Translations under genes and position numbers: made by a program
Notes under the pieces: model-generated
What the model saw: the letters and a program-made list of their open reading frames with translations, nothing else
Databases searched by the model: none
Told to the model about the DNA's origin: nothing
Shown: piece by piece, positions 9,810-19,300 of the stretch
Numbering within the stretch: position 1 is the stretch's first letter
Layout: each line of letters opens with the position of its first letter
Assembly: GCF_004661485.1 (NCBI RefSeq)
Contig: NZ_PQVH01000002.1
Location: 124,001-188,000, forward strand
DNA length: 64,000 bases
Direction: 5' to 3'
DNA from: Methylotenera oryzisoli
Lineage (GTDB): Bacteria; Pseudomonadota; Gammaproteobacteria; Burkholderiales; Methylophilaceae

Positions 9810-11384
9810 TTAGGCAATTTCACGTGTTTCTAAAAATTGAATATCTGGATAACGTTCTTGTGCCATTTGCAGATTAACGCGGTTAGGCGCCAAGTACACA
9901 TAATCATCGGCACCATCTAATGCCACGTTAAAGCCGTATTTATCTGCAATGGCCTTCAAATCGGCATCAGAGCCACGTAACCAGCGTGCGGTGTAGCAGT
10001 CGTATGGCTCAAACACCATATCCACGCTATATTCATGCTCCAGACGATGGGCGACCACCTCAAACTGCAGCATACCAACCGCACCTAAAATCAGATCGTT
10101 AGAAAGTAGAGGACGGAACAGTTGTGCGGCACCTTCTTCTGCCAACTGCTTTAGGCCAATTTGCAGTTGCTTCATTTTCATTGGGTTTTTAATGCGCGCA
10201 CGGCGGAAAAACTCAGGTGCAAATGATGGAATCCCAGTAAATTTAAGGTTCTCGCCTTCAGAGAATGTATCGCCCAATTTCACAGTGCCGTGGTTCGGAA
10301 TACCAATAATGTCGCCAGAGTAAGCTTCATCCATGGTGGTACGGTCTTGTGCCATAAAGGTGATGGCGTTGTTCACGCTCAAGGTTTTGCCGGTGGCCAC
10401 TTGCTTCACTTTCATGCCACGTTCAAAACGGCCAGAACATACACGCAAGAACGCGATACGGTCACGGTGTTTCGGGTCCATATTCGCTTGAATTTTGAAC
10501 ACAAAGCCTGAAAACTTACCTTCATTAGCCTCTACAGGGCGGCTTGCCGTGTTACGAGATTGTGGCGGCGGAGATAAATCTACCACAGCATCCAGCAATG
10601 ACTGCACGCCAAAGTTGTTAATTGCAGAGCCAAAAAATACTGGTGTTTGTTTACCGTTTAGATAGCGCTCTTTATCAAACTCATGGGATGCACCACGCAC
10701 CAACTCAATATCAATACGCAGTTCCTCGGCTTGACGGCCTAATAGCTCATCAACGCGTGGGTTATCCAAACCTTTGATGGTTTCTGAGGTGCCTTTTTCT
10801 GCACGCGGGTCAAAGAATGAGATTTCATCGTTATACAGATGGTACACACCGCGGAAAGTTTTACCCATGCCGATCGGCCAGGTCATTGGCGCACATTCCA
10901 TGCCTAGTGTGGTTTCAATTTCATCCAGCAACTCAATGGGCGGGCGGCTTTCACGGTCTAGTTTATTAATGAATGTGATAATAGGTGTGTCGCGCATACG
11001 GCACACGTTTAACAGTTTAATGGTTTGCGCTTCCACGCCGTTTACAGAGTCAATCACCATCACTGCAGAGTCTACAGCGGTTAATGTGCGGTAAGTATCT
11101 TCCGAAAAGTCATCATGGCCCGGGGTGTCCAGCAGGTTAATCATGTGCTCGCGGTAAGGGAACTGCATGACAGACGACGTGACGGAAATGCCGCGTTGTT
11201 TCTCTAACTCCATCCAGTCTGATGTCGCATGACGTGCTGCTTTACGGCCACGTACCTCACCAGCGACCTGAATTGCACCACCGAACCAAAGCAGTTTTTC
11301 GGTCAGTGTGGTTTTACCAGCATCGGGGTGAGAAATAATAGCAAAAGTACGGCGGCGGGAGATTTCGTCTTGAAGCGATGACAT
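9810..11384 (-). CDS. prfC: Peptide chain release factor 3
   Basis: This 524-residue translational GTPase has G1 SHPDAGKT (residues 18-25), the switch II segment [18 protein letters not shown] and the G4 motif NKLDRE. The RF3-specific opening ([20 protein letters not shown]) and the C-terminal domain with RWLRG are present at full family length. RF3 recycles RF1/RF2 from the ribosome after peptide release, using GTP. It stands alone on the minus strand, with ychJ about 107 bases downstream. Confidence 0.97.
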   Translation of the reverse strand: MSSLQDEISRRRTFAIISHPDAGKTTLTEKLLWFGGAIQVAGEVRGRKAARHATSDWMELEKQRGISVTSSVMQFPYREHMINLLDTPGHDDFSEDTYRTLTAVDSAVMVIDSVNGVEAQTIKLLNVCRMRDTPIITFINKLDRESRPPIELLDEIETTLGMECAPMTWPIGMGKTFRGVYHLYNDEISFFDPRAEKGTSETIKGLDNPRVDELLGRQAEELRIDIELVRGASHEFDKERYLNGKQTPVFFGSAINNFGVQSLLDAVVDLSPPPQSRNTASRPVEANEGKFSGFVFKIQANMDPKHRDRIAFLRVCSGRFERGMKVKQVATGKTLSVNNAITFMAQDRTTMDEAYSGDIIGIPNHGTVKLGDTFSEGENLKFTGIPSFAPEFFRRARIKNPMKMKQLQIGLKQLAEEGAAQLFRPLLSNDLILGAVGMLQFEVVAHRLEHEYSVDMVFEPYDCYTARWLRGSDADLKAIADKYGFNVALDGADDYVYLAPNRVNLQMAQERYPDIQFLETREIA

Positions 11385-11529
11385 GTTTTAATGGATTTGA
11401 TTTAAAAGCGCTATTTTACCTGAAATATGGCTTAACTCGTAAAAACGGGTATCGGCTGAGCAGGCTTTGCTGTCAGTTGATGACGCATGGTTTATATTTG
11501 AGATGGTTAGCTCAAAATCAACCATGGTA

Positions 11530-11979
11530 TTAACGTCTTGATGACGCTTCATTTTTAAGTTCGCGCGTCACTAGTTTGGTTAATGAGCCAATCTCGTTGG
11601 AGAGCAGTATTAATAAATCATCTAGCGTTACAATGCCAGTAAGCATGCCATGTTTGTCCACAACAGGTAGTCTCCGGACACCTTTTGAGGTCATCATTTT
11701 AATCGTTTCAAATACCCCAGCACTTTCTGTGACTACCGATAAATGCCTGACCATAATGTCACTTACCGTAATGACTTTACAATCCAATTCAGTTGCTACA
11801 ACCTCTATGACTAAATCGCGGTCTGTGACGATGCCTAATGGTATGGTTTGCTCTTGACTTTCTTTGACCACCACAACATCGCCAACATGGTGATTACGCA
11901 TTAATTTGGCTGCTTCAAAAACGGTGGCATCAGCTCTAACTGTCACCACTTCGTGATTACAAATTGTGCTTATTGACAT
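11530..11979 (-). CDS. Two-CBS-domain protein
   Basis: This 149-residue protein is almost entirely a pair of CBS domains: residues about 8-62 (ATVFEAAKLMRNHHVGDVVV, then LGIVTDRDL) and 75-132 (VFETIKMMTSKGVRRLPVVD, then LTGIVTLDDLL). CBS pairs bind adenine nucleotides and act as energy or redox sensors. AAAGGA precedes the ATG. It is the last of three closely spaced minus-strand genes (nitroreductase, universal stress protein, CBS), an arrangement often seen in stress or low-oxygen regulons; that regulation is inferred. Confidence 0.88.
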   Translation of the reverse strand: MSISTICNHEVVTVRADATVFEAAKLMRNHHVGDVVVVKESQEQTIPLGIVTDRDLVIEVVATELDCKVITVSDIMVRHLSVVTESAGVFETIKMMTSKGVRRLPVVDKHGMLTGIVTLDDLLILLSNEIGSLTKLVTRELKNEASSRR

Positions 11980-12009
11980 GATGGTTTCCTTTTTTTGTTA
12001 AAGATTATT

Positions 12010-12456
12010 TTAACTATGCGTTTTAACCAAAAGCACGGGTACATGACTTTGTTTCACAACCGCATCAGCGTCACTTCCCATCATAAAACGTGCAAACCCG
12101 CGTAAGCCGTGCGTGCCCATGACGATTAAATCTGCGGGCCATTCTTCTGCTTGCTTAATAATCAGTGTTGAGACCCGATCGCCTATGCTTTCTGCGATTT
12201 TTCTATCGGCAGATACGCCAGATTGAAGCGCGTTATCTTCAGCGGCTTTGAGTATTTTCTCGCCTTGGCTACGTTGAATGTCGGCGAGGTACAAGACATT
12301 AAGGTCTCCATTAGCATCTAAAATGGGGAAATAGGTGTCAACCACATGTAAGAACCTAAGCTTTGCATGATGGATTTTGGCAAGGTTAATCGCTTCTGTC
12401 ATGCCACAGTTTGAAGTGTTGCTTCCATCTATCGGGCAGAGAATTTGTTTGTACAT
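12010..12456 (-). CDS. Universal stress protein (UspA family)
   Basis: This 148-residue single-domain protein starts with ILCPIDGSNTS, the usual first strand and ATP-binding Asp. It ends with the nucleotide-binding pattern MGTHGLRGFARFMMGSDAD (G-x2-G-x9-G-S), so it belongs to the ATP-binding Usp subgroup. The role is stress survival in the cytosol; partners are unknown. GAGAGGA lies upstream of the ATG. It lies between the CBS and nitroreductase genes with gaps of 30 and 64 bases, consistent with one operon. Confidence 0.9.
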   Translation of the reverse strand: MYKQILCPIDGSNTSNCGMTEAINLAKIHHAKLRFLHVVDTYFPILDANGDLNVLYLADIQRSQGEKILKAAEDNALQSGVSADRKIAESIGDRVSTLIIKQAEEWPADLIVMGTHGLRGFARFMMGSDADAVVKQSHVPVLLVKTHS

Positions 12457-12520
12457 TTTTATTTACATCCTCTCCATTACTATTATTCATGGCCTAACTT
12501 GGTAACAACATTCTATGCAT

Positions 12521-13117
12521 TTAGTTAGTTTGAATATTTGCCAAAACTCTTGGATGCTTACGTGAGCTGCGTACTGGCGTGTCGCTGGGGTAGCCAACAA
12601 TAATCGGTGCAACCACTGTAAATTCACTAGAAATGCCTAGCTTGGTTTTGACCTCAGCTAAATTTAAAATAGGGGAAGCGCAGCCAATAATGCATGTGCC
12701 CAAGCCCATGGCACATGCTGCCAAAATCAGGTTTTCAGCTGCTAACCAGCAGTCCGCTTCAGACGCCGTTAAATTGGTGTTACTGCAAATTAAGATGAGC
12801 GTGCCTGCGTTGTAGAAAATATTAAAATCCTGATTAATTAATTGCTCAAAGAACTTAACTGATGGCTGCTGTTGGTCCGAGTATGTGCTGGTCATTAACA
12901 TGGTTTTGGCCTGATCAGAGAGTTCTTTCAGTATTTTCTTGTCTTGTATGATGACAAAAGCCCAAGGCTCTCCATGCATGGCCGTAGGCGCACGTATAGC
13001 TGCTTCCAGTAAGCTAGGAATCGTTTCCTTATCTAGCTTTTGTGTTGAGTAGCTACGTACGGAACGCCTAGCTAATATGGCTTCGTAAAGGCTCATTTCC
13101 ACTTCGAGCACTGCCAT
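12521..13117 (-). CDS. Nitroreductase family protein (FMN-dependent)
   Basis: This 198-residue nitroreductase-fold protein has the FMN-binding ARRSVRSY segment near the N-terminus, APTAMHGEPWAFVII at about 43-57 and the C-terminal ACAMGLGTCIIGC and VGYPSD motifs. Such enzymes use NAD(P)H and FMN to reduce nitro compounds, quinones or other acceptors; the substrate is unknown. A GGAG site precedes the ATG at 13117; a second start at Met8 (MSLYEAIL) is also possible and closer to family length. It is the first gene of the stress-type operon with usp and the CBS gene. Confidence 0.88.
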   Translation of the reverse strand: MAVLEVEMSLYEAILARRSVRSYSTQKLDKETIPSLLEAAIRAPTAMHGEPWAFVIIQDKKILKELSDQAKTMLMTSTYSDQQQPSVKFFEQLINQDFNIFYNAGTLILICSNTNLTASEADCWLAAENLILAACAMGLGTCIIGCASPILNLAEVKTKLGISSEFTVVAPIIVGYPSDTPVRSSRKHPRVLANIQTN

Positions 13118-13323
13118 CTCTACATACTCCCAATAATCATTCGGATATTTTTTGTTTTAGCTTTTGTTCTAACACACTACCAAGAATAAATTCATTAAGT
13201 AATCCGCGCGAGCACGTATAAATCAACAGAATAAATCGTGCCACTCCAGATTGTCTGTTGATATCCCGCTCTAGGTGATAGTGGAAATTGAAAACTTGAA
13301 ATGCAGATATTGGGCGTTACTGC

Positions 13324-13346
13324 GCGGTCATAGACCGCACTTTTTT
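13324..13346 (+). terminator. Orphan intrinsic terminator
   Basis: GCGGTC (13324-13329), loop ATA and GACCGC (13333-13338) are followed by AC and six T residues (13341-13346). The nearest genes on both sides do not end here on this strand, so the terminated transcript would have to start within the intergenic region. Confidence 0.55.
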
Positions 13347-13653
13347 GGTGCTTTAGATAATGTAGGCGCATACAGGGTGTGCATTCAAGACCTATTCAAT
13401 GACAGATATTCCCTATCGATATTGAGGCTTTTTGAATAAATTCGTTGTAATCATTGGCATGTTTAAGGTTGGCATGTTGATTGCTTTTATATTTTTAAAT
13501 TCTGAAAAATTATCTTTTTGTTAAGTGAGTTAATCAGGATGTTAGGTAATTGTATATAAGGCGAACAAAAGGCTGATGATTTAAGAATACTGTGAGATAA
13601 AGTTTAAGTTTAGAGTCAACGCTGGCTCGTATTTATAGGTAGCACAAGGCAAA

Positions 13654-13721
13654 GGTGTCTTGATAATTGAATTAATTTCTGATGGATCGGGAGTTGGTTT
13701 GTTATCAGACGCCTTTTTTTT
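13654..13721 (+). terminator. Intrinsic terminator or attenuator with a long loop
   Basis: GGTGTCT-t-GATA (13654-13665) pairs with TATCAGACGCC (13703-13713) with one bulged base and one G-U pair, followed by eight T residues (13714-13721). The 37-base loop is unusually long. It lies about 190 bases before the GGDEF-EAL start and could act as an attenuator or a small-RNA end. Confidence 0.55.
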
Positions 13722-13911
13722 ATTTGCCAAAAGTATTCATAAAAAAGCTAATTCATTCATTTTATTGAAATAAACAGCATGTAGCATCGCGCAGGCGGTA
13801 ATGGCAAGTCACTGGTTGACTAATAGGCAGTAGTGAAGTTAGAGAGTGTTTCGATAAAGCTGGAACAGTATTAAATAATGAGTGATGGAGTTTGAAAGGT
13901 TTTAATAAACG

Positions 13912-16293
13912 ATGCACAAAATAATTAATTTTAAGAGCAGCACTTTATTGCCACTAGCGCTAGTGTGTATCTCAATCGTAGCAATGGTGCATAGCATCAA
14001 TAAAAGTAAAGCCGATAGCGCAATGCTAAAGCGAACGTATACCTTACTGAATCTATCAAAAAATATTCAAACGATACCAATTATCCAAAATGATAGTTTT
14101 AAGTCTCGCCTGCTGCCAGGCAATGAAGGCGTTGCAAAAGCGGTGGATAATACACTTGAGCGTATGTTAGATAACCTCATCCAGATGCAAAAGATTACTG
14201 CTGATAATCCAGCTCAGCAGAAGCAAGTAGTGGAGGTACGTACTGCTTTAGAAACATTTATTCATGAGTCTAATAAGTCGTTGATCAATAAGGGGGGGCT
14301 AAACTTATTAGGCCCTACTATATCGATAGTGTCTGATGGTGAAATTAACCAGTTATATGCCGTCATGATTGAACGATTGCGTGAATTTGATAGCGGACTA
14401 CAGAAGTCTTCTCAGCAGCAGCAAAAGTATGCCAGTCTCAGTGGCTTGGCTTCTGAAATTATCATGTTGGTCAGTTTGCTACTTGGGGTGTCTATTTTCT
14501 TGAAGACACATAAGGGTTTACGTAAAGAGGTTTCTCTACGTCAGCGGGCAGAGGAGTACTGGAAGTCTGCACTAACGGAACTCAAGTATCAGAAATTTGC
14601 ATTAGATAAGCATGCCCATGTAGTCGTCACTGATACTCAGGGGCGCATTCAATATGCTAATGCTAAGTTCTGTGAAATTAGCGGTTATGCCCAAGATGAG
14701 TTAATTGGTCAGAATCATTCCATCATGAATTCTGGTCAGCATCCTAAAGGTTTCTTTAAGGAAATGTACCGTATTATCGCCAAAGGCGAGACGTGGCATA
14801 ACGAAATATGCAATCGCACGAAAGACGGGCAGTTGTATTGGATGGATACGACAATCGTCCCCTTTATGAATGACAATGGTAAACCTGAAAGTTACATTTC
14901 CATTCGTACCGATATTACCCAGCGTAAGGCGGTGGATGAGAAGAATCACCTGTTGGCTTTTTATGATCCGCTTACCACATTGCCTAACAGACGCTATTTT
15001 GTGGATAGATTATCCAAGGCTGTCACCGCTAGTAAACGTTTCGGGCGTAAAAGCGCGCTATTGTTTCTTGATCTAGATTACTTTAAAACGCTCAATGACA
15101 CGCAAGGTCATCATATTGGCGACATGCTGTTGCAACAGGTGGCAAGCCGGCTGAAGAGTGCCATACGGGAAGGCGATACCGTTGCGCGAATCGGTGGGGA
15201 CGAGTTTGTTGTGTTACTGGACGAGCTTAATGAGGACATTATTGAGGCTGCCGGTCAAACTGAAGTGGTTGGGGAAAAATTGTTAAATATACTCAATCAG
15301 CCTTATCTGCTGAATGGTAATGAATATATCAGTACGCTCAGTATTGGTGTGGCGATGTTGGATAGTCAAACACAGACGGAAGAGGACTTGCTGAAACAGG
15401 CAGATATTGCAATGTATCAAGCCAAAAAGGCTGGCCGGAATATGGTTAGATTTTTTGATCCAGTAATGCAAGACACGATTAACAGCCGGGTAGCACTAGA
15501 AAGAGATTTGCGCAAAGCACTGAATGAAAAGCAGTTCCAGTTGCATTATCAAGTTCAAGTTGACAGTACAGGCCTCCCAGTAGGCGCTGAGGCATTGATT
15601 CGTTGGAGACATCCGGAGCGTGGCATGATCTCGCCAGCCCACTTTATTCCTTTGGCTGAAGAAACCGGACTCATCATACCGATAGGAGCGTGGGTGCTAG
15701 ATACAGCCTGTGCTCAACTGGCGCTTTGGCAAAAAAAATCATTCACCAGTCATATTGAGCTGGCTGTTAACGTTAGTGCAAAACAGTTCAATCAAGTCAA
15801 TTTCGTGGAGCAAGTGCGTCAATCTATCGCGCGCCATCACATCAATCCATCTATGCTTAAGATTGAGCTTACCGAAAGCATGTTGGTCGATAACATTAAT
15901 GACATCATTACTAAAATGAGTGAGCTGAATGCCATGAAGATTCGCTTTTCATTAGATGATTTTGGTACGGGTTATTCATCATTGCAATATCTAAAAAAAC
16001 TACCACTCTCACAACTTAAGATTGATCAGTCTTTTATAAACGATATGTCGAGTGATGGTAGTGATCGGACAATTATACTGACGATTATTGCGATGGCGCG
16101 TGCGTTGAACCTAGACATTATTGCTGAAGGGGTGGAAACTGACGCACAGCTTGCTTTCCTGCGGAATTATGGTTGTGATCATTATCAAGGGTATTATTTT
16201 AGTAAACCTCTACCAATAAATGAGTTTGAGTTAATACTGGCAGAGGGGGCAGAATGTAGCCTAAATAATCCTCTACTTACCCTAGCGGCTTAA
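13912..16293 (+). CDS. PAS-GGDEF-EAL membrane protein (c-di-GMP turnover)
   Basis: This 793-residue protein has membrane segments at about 10-28 and 180-200 enclosing a helical sensory region, then PAS (about 225-340), GGDEF (345-510) and EAL (525-780). RIGGDEF near residue 427 is preceded by REGD five residues upstream, a canonical inhibitory I-site. The EAL half keeps EALIRW, the NVSAKQF Asn, IELTES, DDFGTGYSS and AEGVET. So both diguanylate cyclase and phosphodiesterase activities look competent; which dominates cannot be read from sequence. It sits near a two-component pair and the Tad pilus locus, suggesting c-di-GMP control of attachment (inference). Confidence 0.93.
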   Translation: MHKIINFKSSTLLPLALVCISIVAMVHSINKSKADSAMLKRTYTLLNLSKNIQTIPIIQNDSFKSRLLPGNEGVAKAVDNTLERMLDNLIQMQKITADNPAQQKQVVEVRTALETFIHESNKSLINKGGLNLLGPTISIVSDGEINQLYAVMIERLREFDSGLQKSSQQQQKYASLSGLASEIIMLVSLLLGVSIFLKTHKGLRKEVSLRQRAEEYWKSALTELKYQKFALDKHAHVVVTDTQGRIQYANAKFCEISGYAQDELIGQNHSIMNSGQHPKGFFKEMYRIIAKGETWHNEICNRTKDGQLYWMDTTIVPFMNDNGKPESYISIRTDITQRKAVDEKNHLLAFYDPLTTLPNRRYFVDRLSKAVTASKRFGRKSALLFLDLDYFKTLNDTQGHHIGDMLLQQVASRLKSAIREGDTVARIGGDEFVVLLDELNEDIIEAAGQTEVVGEKLLNILNQPYLLNGNEYISTLSIGVAMLDSQTQTEEDLLKQADIAMYQAKKAGRNMVRFFDPVMQDTINSRVALERDLRKALNEKQFQLHYQVQVDSTGLPVGAEALIRWRHPERGMISPAHFIPLAEETGLIIPIGAWVLDTACAQLALWQKKSFTSHIELAVNVSAKQFNQVNFVEQVRQSIARHHINPSMLKIELTESMLVDNINDIITKMSELNAMKIRFSLDDFGTGYSSLQYLKKLPLSQLKIDQSFINDMSSDGSDRTIILTIIAMARALNLDIIAEGVETDAQLAFLRNYGCDHYQGYYFSKPLPINEFELILAEGAECSLNNPLLTLAA

Positions 16294-16353
16294 CTTCTTA
16301 AGTTTACGTGCTAGAAAATGGCTGCTATTTAGCCGCCGGGTTGCAATAAAAGC

Positions 16354-16971
16354 TTATTCTTTTAAACCACTTTTGTGGGCGATGCGTGCTAAATCTAGCA
16401 CATGGCTAGCACCGGTTTTATGCATGATATTTGACTTGTGGATTTCTACAGTGCGGTGACTAATGCCAAGCTGACGTGCAATGTCTTTGTTATGGTAGCC
16501 TTGAATCGCTAGTAGCATGACATCGTATTCTCGCTCGGTCAGGCTTGCTATACATTTTACCGCCTCTTTGTAACTGGCATTTTCTGCGAGTATCTTTTCT
16601 GATTCCATCATGGCGGCAACCACCACGCTGATGAGTTTTTCACGTCGTACCGGCTTGGTTAAAAAATCAATCGCACCAGCTTTCACCGCTTTAACGCTGG
16701 TAGGAATATTGCCATGGCCTGTTAAAAAGATAATGGGTAGCGTGATGTCACGTTTAGCTAACTCAGCCTGCAGTTCGAGCCCATCCATTTCTGGCATTCT
16801 ATAATCAATAATTGCACAGCCGGAACACTCCTGCGGGCAAACCTCTAAAAATGCCTGTGCACTTTCAAATGCCATGACAGGAATATTCTCTTGCGCAATC
16901 ATGAGGGCTAATGAGTCACGAATCGCATGTTCGTCATCAATAATATAAACGGTAGGAGGAGTAGTTTTCAT
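16354..16971 (-). CDS. FixJ-type response regulator
   Basis: This 205-residue regulator has a receiver domain with acidic pocket DDE (12-14), phospho-acceptor Asp56 in IIDYRMPEMDG and Lys106 in FLTKP. A LuxR/NarL-type helix-turn-helix occupies about 140-200 (LTEREYDVMLLAIQGYHNKD, then HRTVEIHKSNIM). It is a transcription factor of the FixJ/TodT kind. Its start overlaps the histidine kinase stop by four bases, so the two are translationally coupled partners. Targets are unknown; the divergently placed pilin promoters are attractive candidates. Confidence 0.93.
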   Translation of the reverse strand: MKTTPPTVYIIDDEHAIRDSLALMIAQENIPVMAFESAQAFLEVCPQECSGCAIIDYRMPEMDGLELQAELAKRDITLPIIFLTGHGNIPTSVKAVKAGAIDFLTKPVRREKLISVVVAAMMESEKILAENASYKEAVKCIASLTEREYDVMLLAIQGYHNKDIARQLGISHRTVEIHKSNIMHKTGASHVLDLARIAHKSGLKE

Positions 16972-18503
16972 GGTGAGAATGGAAGTGTGAAGTGAAAGGT
17001 TGCGCCTAATTTGAAATCAGGATCTAACCAGAGCTGCCCGCCATTTGCCTCTGCTAAGGATCGGCTAATGGCAAGCCCCATGCCAATGCCTTTGGATTTA
17101 GTAGTGAAAAATGGCTCAAAAATATGTTTTGCAACTTCATGGTTGAGACCTGGCCCCACATCCTGCACCGACACGTGCGCCATGTTGATATTTGCATTAG
17201 TCCGTACGGTAATGCTGATTTCAGAGGGTGCTATTTCTGCCTCGCGCATTGCTTCTACAGCGTTTCTAAGCAGGTTGACAATTATCTTGAGCACTTGTGT
17301 TTTGTTGCCGAGCACGAGCCTTATATTGTTTTCTAATTGTAGTACAGGATGAAAATCAGAGTAACCATAACTTTTTGCGACCACGAGCGCCTCTTTGACC
17401 ACATTGTTAATATCTAACTGCTCCCGAGTCATCTCGCCTTTATGCAGAAACGAAAGTAGCTCATGCAGGCTACTACCTGCACGCTGTGCTTGTGCTACAC
17501 AGCCTTCAAGTGCGCGTTTGAGACTGGCTGAGTCTATGACCTTTTGTTTTAATGCGTGTAATGCCACTTCGCTGTAAGCTGAAATGGCAGTTAGTGGCTG
17601 GTTGATTTCATGTGCAATGGCTGATGCAGTTTGTGTGGCTACTTCTTTAGCGAAAAGTGTTTCGGTTTCAGCATGTTGGTCTTGTAGTTTTTTTTCTATT
17701 ATTTTTTGCTCAGTAATATCTCTTACTACGCCTAATAGCCTAGTCGCACGCCCATCTCTAAAGTGGGCGCGTCCTGTGGCTGATATCCAACGCAAATCAC
17801 CAGTAGTCGGGTTAATAATGCGGTACTCCACTTTAAGCTCACCATTACCTAACGGGTCTGTCGCATGACGGAGGGCAGATGCTCTAATCGCGCTGTCATC
17901 TGGGTGAATCTGAGGTAAAACAGTGCTACTGTTTTTTTCTGTGTTTTGTTCGGTCTGATCTGGTTCTGCTCCCCAATATGTGAGTAACTGTTTATTTGCA
18001 TCACGCATTTTAAGGTCAGCATCAAAATCAAACACAACGAGACCTGCTGCTTTTTTTGCCAGCCTTAAGCTTTCTTCACTAATCCGTAAGGCTTGTTCTA
18101 CGCTTTTGCGCTTAGCCACCGTATAAAAGGTGACTAATGTATAGGGCTTTTCTTGATAGCTGATCGGACTCAGGCCAATGTCGACTTCTAGCTCTTTGCC
18201 TTCTTTCGTTAGAACAGCAAGCTCGTTGCCACTACCCATCGGCCGCTTTTCTGGATTTTTTGCGAATTTTGTTCGGTGTTTAATGTGCTGCGCTTGATAG
18301 CGCTGGGGGACGAGTGCTTCAACTGGGAGGCCAATAATCTCCTGGGCTGTGTAGCCTAGTAGGGAGAGTGCGGCCGTGTTTGCCTCTGTAACTTTGCCAG
18401 TGTCGCTAATGAGCAACATGGCATCTGCAACTGCATCAAACAGTGTTTGAAAACTTAAACTTTGTAATGGATAGGCCAAGAAAAGTCCTTTAACAAGACA
18501 CAT
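16968..18503 (-). CDS. Soluble PAS-PAS sensor histidine kinase (FixL-like)
   Basis: This 511-residue kinase lacks membrane segments. It has a PAS domain (about 18-130), a second PAS/PAC (about 140-275), a HisKA domain with His298 in IAHEINQPLTAI, and an ATPase domain with N-box NLLRNAVEAM, DVGPGL and FEPFFTTKSKGIGMGLAIS. No heme-binding residues can be assigned, so the signal (redox, ligand or light) is unknown. The annotated ATG lacks a good ribosome-binding site, whereas AAAGGA lies seven bases before a TTG at codon 9, which is a reasonable alternative start. It is coupled to the FixJ-type regulator. Confidence 0.92.
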   Translation of the reverse strand: MCLVKGLFLAYPLQSLSFQTLFDAVADAMLLISDTGKVTEANTAALSLLGYTAQEIIGLPVEALVPQRYQAQHIKHRTKFAKNPEKRPMGSGNELAVLTKEGKELEVDIGLSPISYQEKPYTLVTFYTVAKRKSVEQALRISEESLRLAKKAAGLVVFDFDADLKMRDANKQLLTYWGAEPDQTEQNTEKNSSTVLPQIHPDDSAIRASALRHATDPLGNGELKVEYRIINPTTGDLRWISATGRAHFRDGRATRLLGVVRDITEQKIIEKKLQDQHAETETLFAKEVATQTASAIAHEINQPLTAISAYSEVALHALKQKVIDSASLKRALEGCVAQAQRAGSSLHELLSFLHKGEMTREQLDINNVVKEALVVAKSYGYSDFHPVLQLENNIRLVLGNKTQVLKIIVNLLRNAVEAMREAEIAPSEISITVRTNANINMAHVSVQDVGPGLNHEVAKHIFEPFFTTKSKGIGMGLAISRSLAEANGGQLWLDPDFKLGATFHFTLPFSP

Positions 18504-18559
18504 CTAGTACGGCTACATCAATGATTATAGATTAAAAATAAAAGGGTGTGTGCCACTTA

Positions 18560-18622
18560 AATACCCTCTAATAGACTAAGGGTTCGCTCGTATATAAGTA
18601 GTAATTTGATTGCAGTAGATTG
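18560..18622 (+). promoter_or_regulatory. Conserved upstream element of the first Flp pilin gene (copy 1)
   Basis: About 63 bases closely match a second element at 19104-19164. The longest identical stretch is the 19-mer TAAGGGTTCGCTCGTATAT (18577-18595), followed by an identical ATTGCAGTAGATT block. ACCCT/AGGGT arms precede it. Conservation upstream of both pilin genes but not in the rest of the spacers points to promoter and regulator-binding function; the exact -35/-10 is not assigned. Confidence 0.6.
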
Positions 18623-18736
18623 AACATTTGGCAGCTAGGTTGGATAAGAAGCTAAATAACAAGTACTTTTAATAATAAAACTGAAGCAGTTGCCAATCAA
18701 CGCAGCTTTGTTTTTTTGATTAAGAGGAGATCTAAA

Positions 18737-18931
18737 ATGAAAAAGCTATATCTAGGTATGCAGCGTTTTATTAACGATGAAGAAGGCGTGACTTCTATCG
18801 AGTATTCCTTGATTGCCTTACTGATTGCGTTGGTCATTATCCTAGCGGTCGAGGCTACAGGTGCTCGTGTTTGTGAGACTTTCAGAGATCTTGAAACGAG
18901 GCTAGGTGGTACCCCAGCAGCTTGTCCTTAG
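18737..18931 (+). CDS. flp: Flp-type pilin (copy 1)
   Basis: This is a 64-residue prepilin. A short basic leader ends NDEEG, with predicted cleavage after Gly17; the mature end VTSIEY has Glu at +5 and Tyr at +6 and is followed by a hydrophobic helix, the Flp signature. The start is ATG 18737 because AAGAGGAGA lies seven bases upstream; an upstream in-frame TTG is not needed. Two cysteines (Cys46 and Cys63) are shared with the second pilin and could form a disulfide. It is major or alternative subunit of the Tad pilus and is about 79 percent identical to the next pilin by direct comparison. Confidence 0.9.
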   Translation: MKKLYLGMQRFINDEEGVTSIEYSLIALLIALVIILAVEATGARVCETFRDLETRLGGTPAACP

Positions 18932-19103
18932 TAGAGAGTTACGCGAGGGGCATGATTAGCGTTGATATGCGCTGATATGTTGGTATAGGTGGATTGATTC
19001 TTGAGTGCACGAATTGTGCATGTTCATCCCGCATTTTAAGGGGGAAGTTATGCAATTGAAAATATGCGCAAGCTTATGAGCATGCTAGAAAATAGAGGGG
19101 ATA

Positions 19104-19164
19104 TATACCCCTAACAGATTAAGGGTTCGCTCGTATATTAGTCGTCAATCAATTGCAGTAGATT
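19104..19164 (+). promoter_or_regulatory. Conserved upstream element of the second Flp pilin gene (copy 2)
   Basis: This is the second copy of the element at 18560-18622; the shared 19-mer is at 19120-19138. Here the dyad is clearer: ACCC-C-TAA, four bases, TTA-A-GGGT (about 19108-19127). It lies about 140 bases before the second pilin start inside an otherwise non-coding 369-base spacer (18932-19300). Confidence 0.6.
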
Positions 19165-19300
19165 ACGCATATCGGCAAAGAAATCAAGCTGATAAAAGAA
19201 CAATAAGCACTAGGGAGGTTTGCCCTAAAGTGAAAGACACAAGAGCAGTAATCAATTGTAATTTTGTATGACGTGATTTTCAATAAAAAGGAGTTTTAAA

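Larger units (their letters stand above)
13118..13911. other. Long non-coding leader (794 bases) with two plus-strand terminators
   Basis: No convincing coding frame is seen in this gap between the divergent nitroreductase and GGDEF-EAL genes. It holds two separate plus-strand intrinsic-terminator-like hairpins (13324-13346 and 13654-13721) with no upstream plus-strand gene for either to end. That suggests one or two small RNAs, or an attenuated leader of the c-di-GMP gene. Confidence 0.5.

Noticed and set aside
13640-13720. Possible c-di-GMP (GEMM) riboswitch upstream of the GGDEF-EAL gene, from the GCACAAGGCAAA run
   Set aside because: The second conserved strand (around GGGACGCAAAGCC) and the tetraloop-receptor layout of class I, and the class II motifs, are not present.
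18625-18650. Sigma-54 promoter (TGGC then a -12 GC) before the first pilin gene
   Set aside because: The -12 part reads TTGG rather than TTGC and the motif is not conserved at the second pilin.
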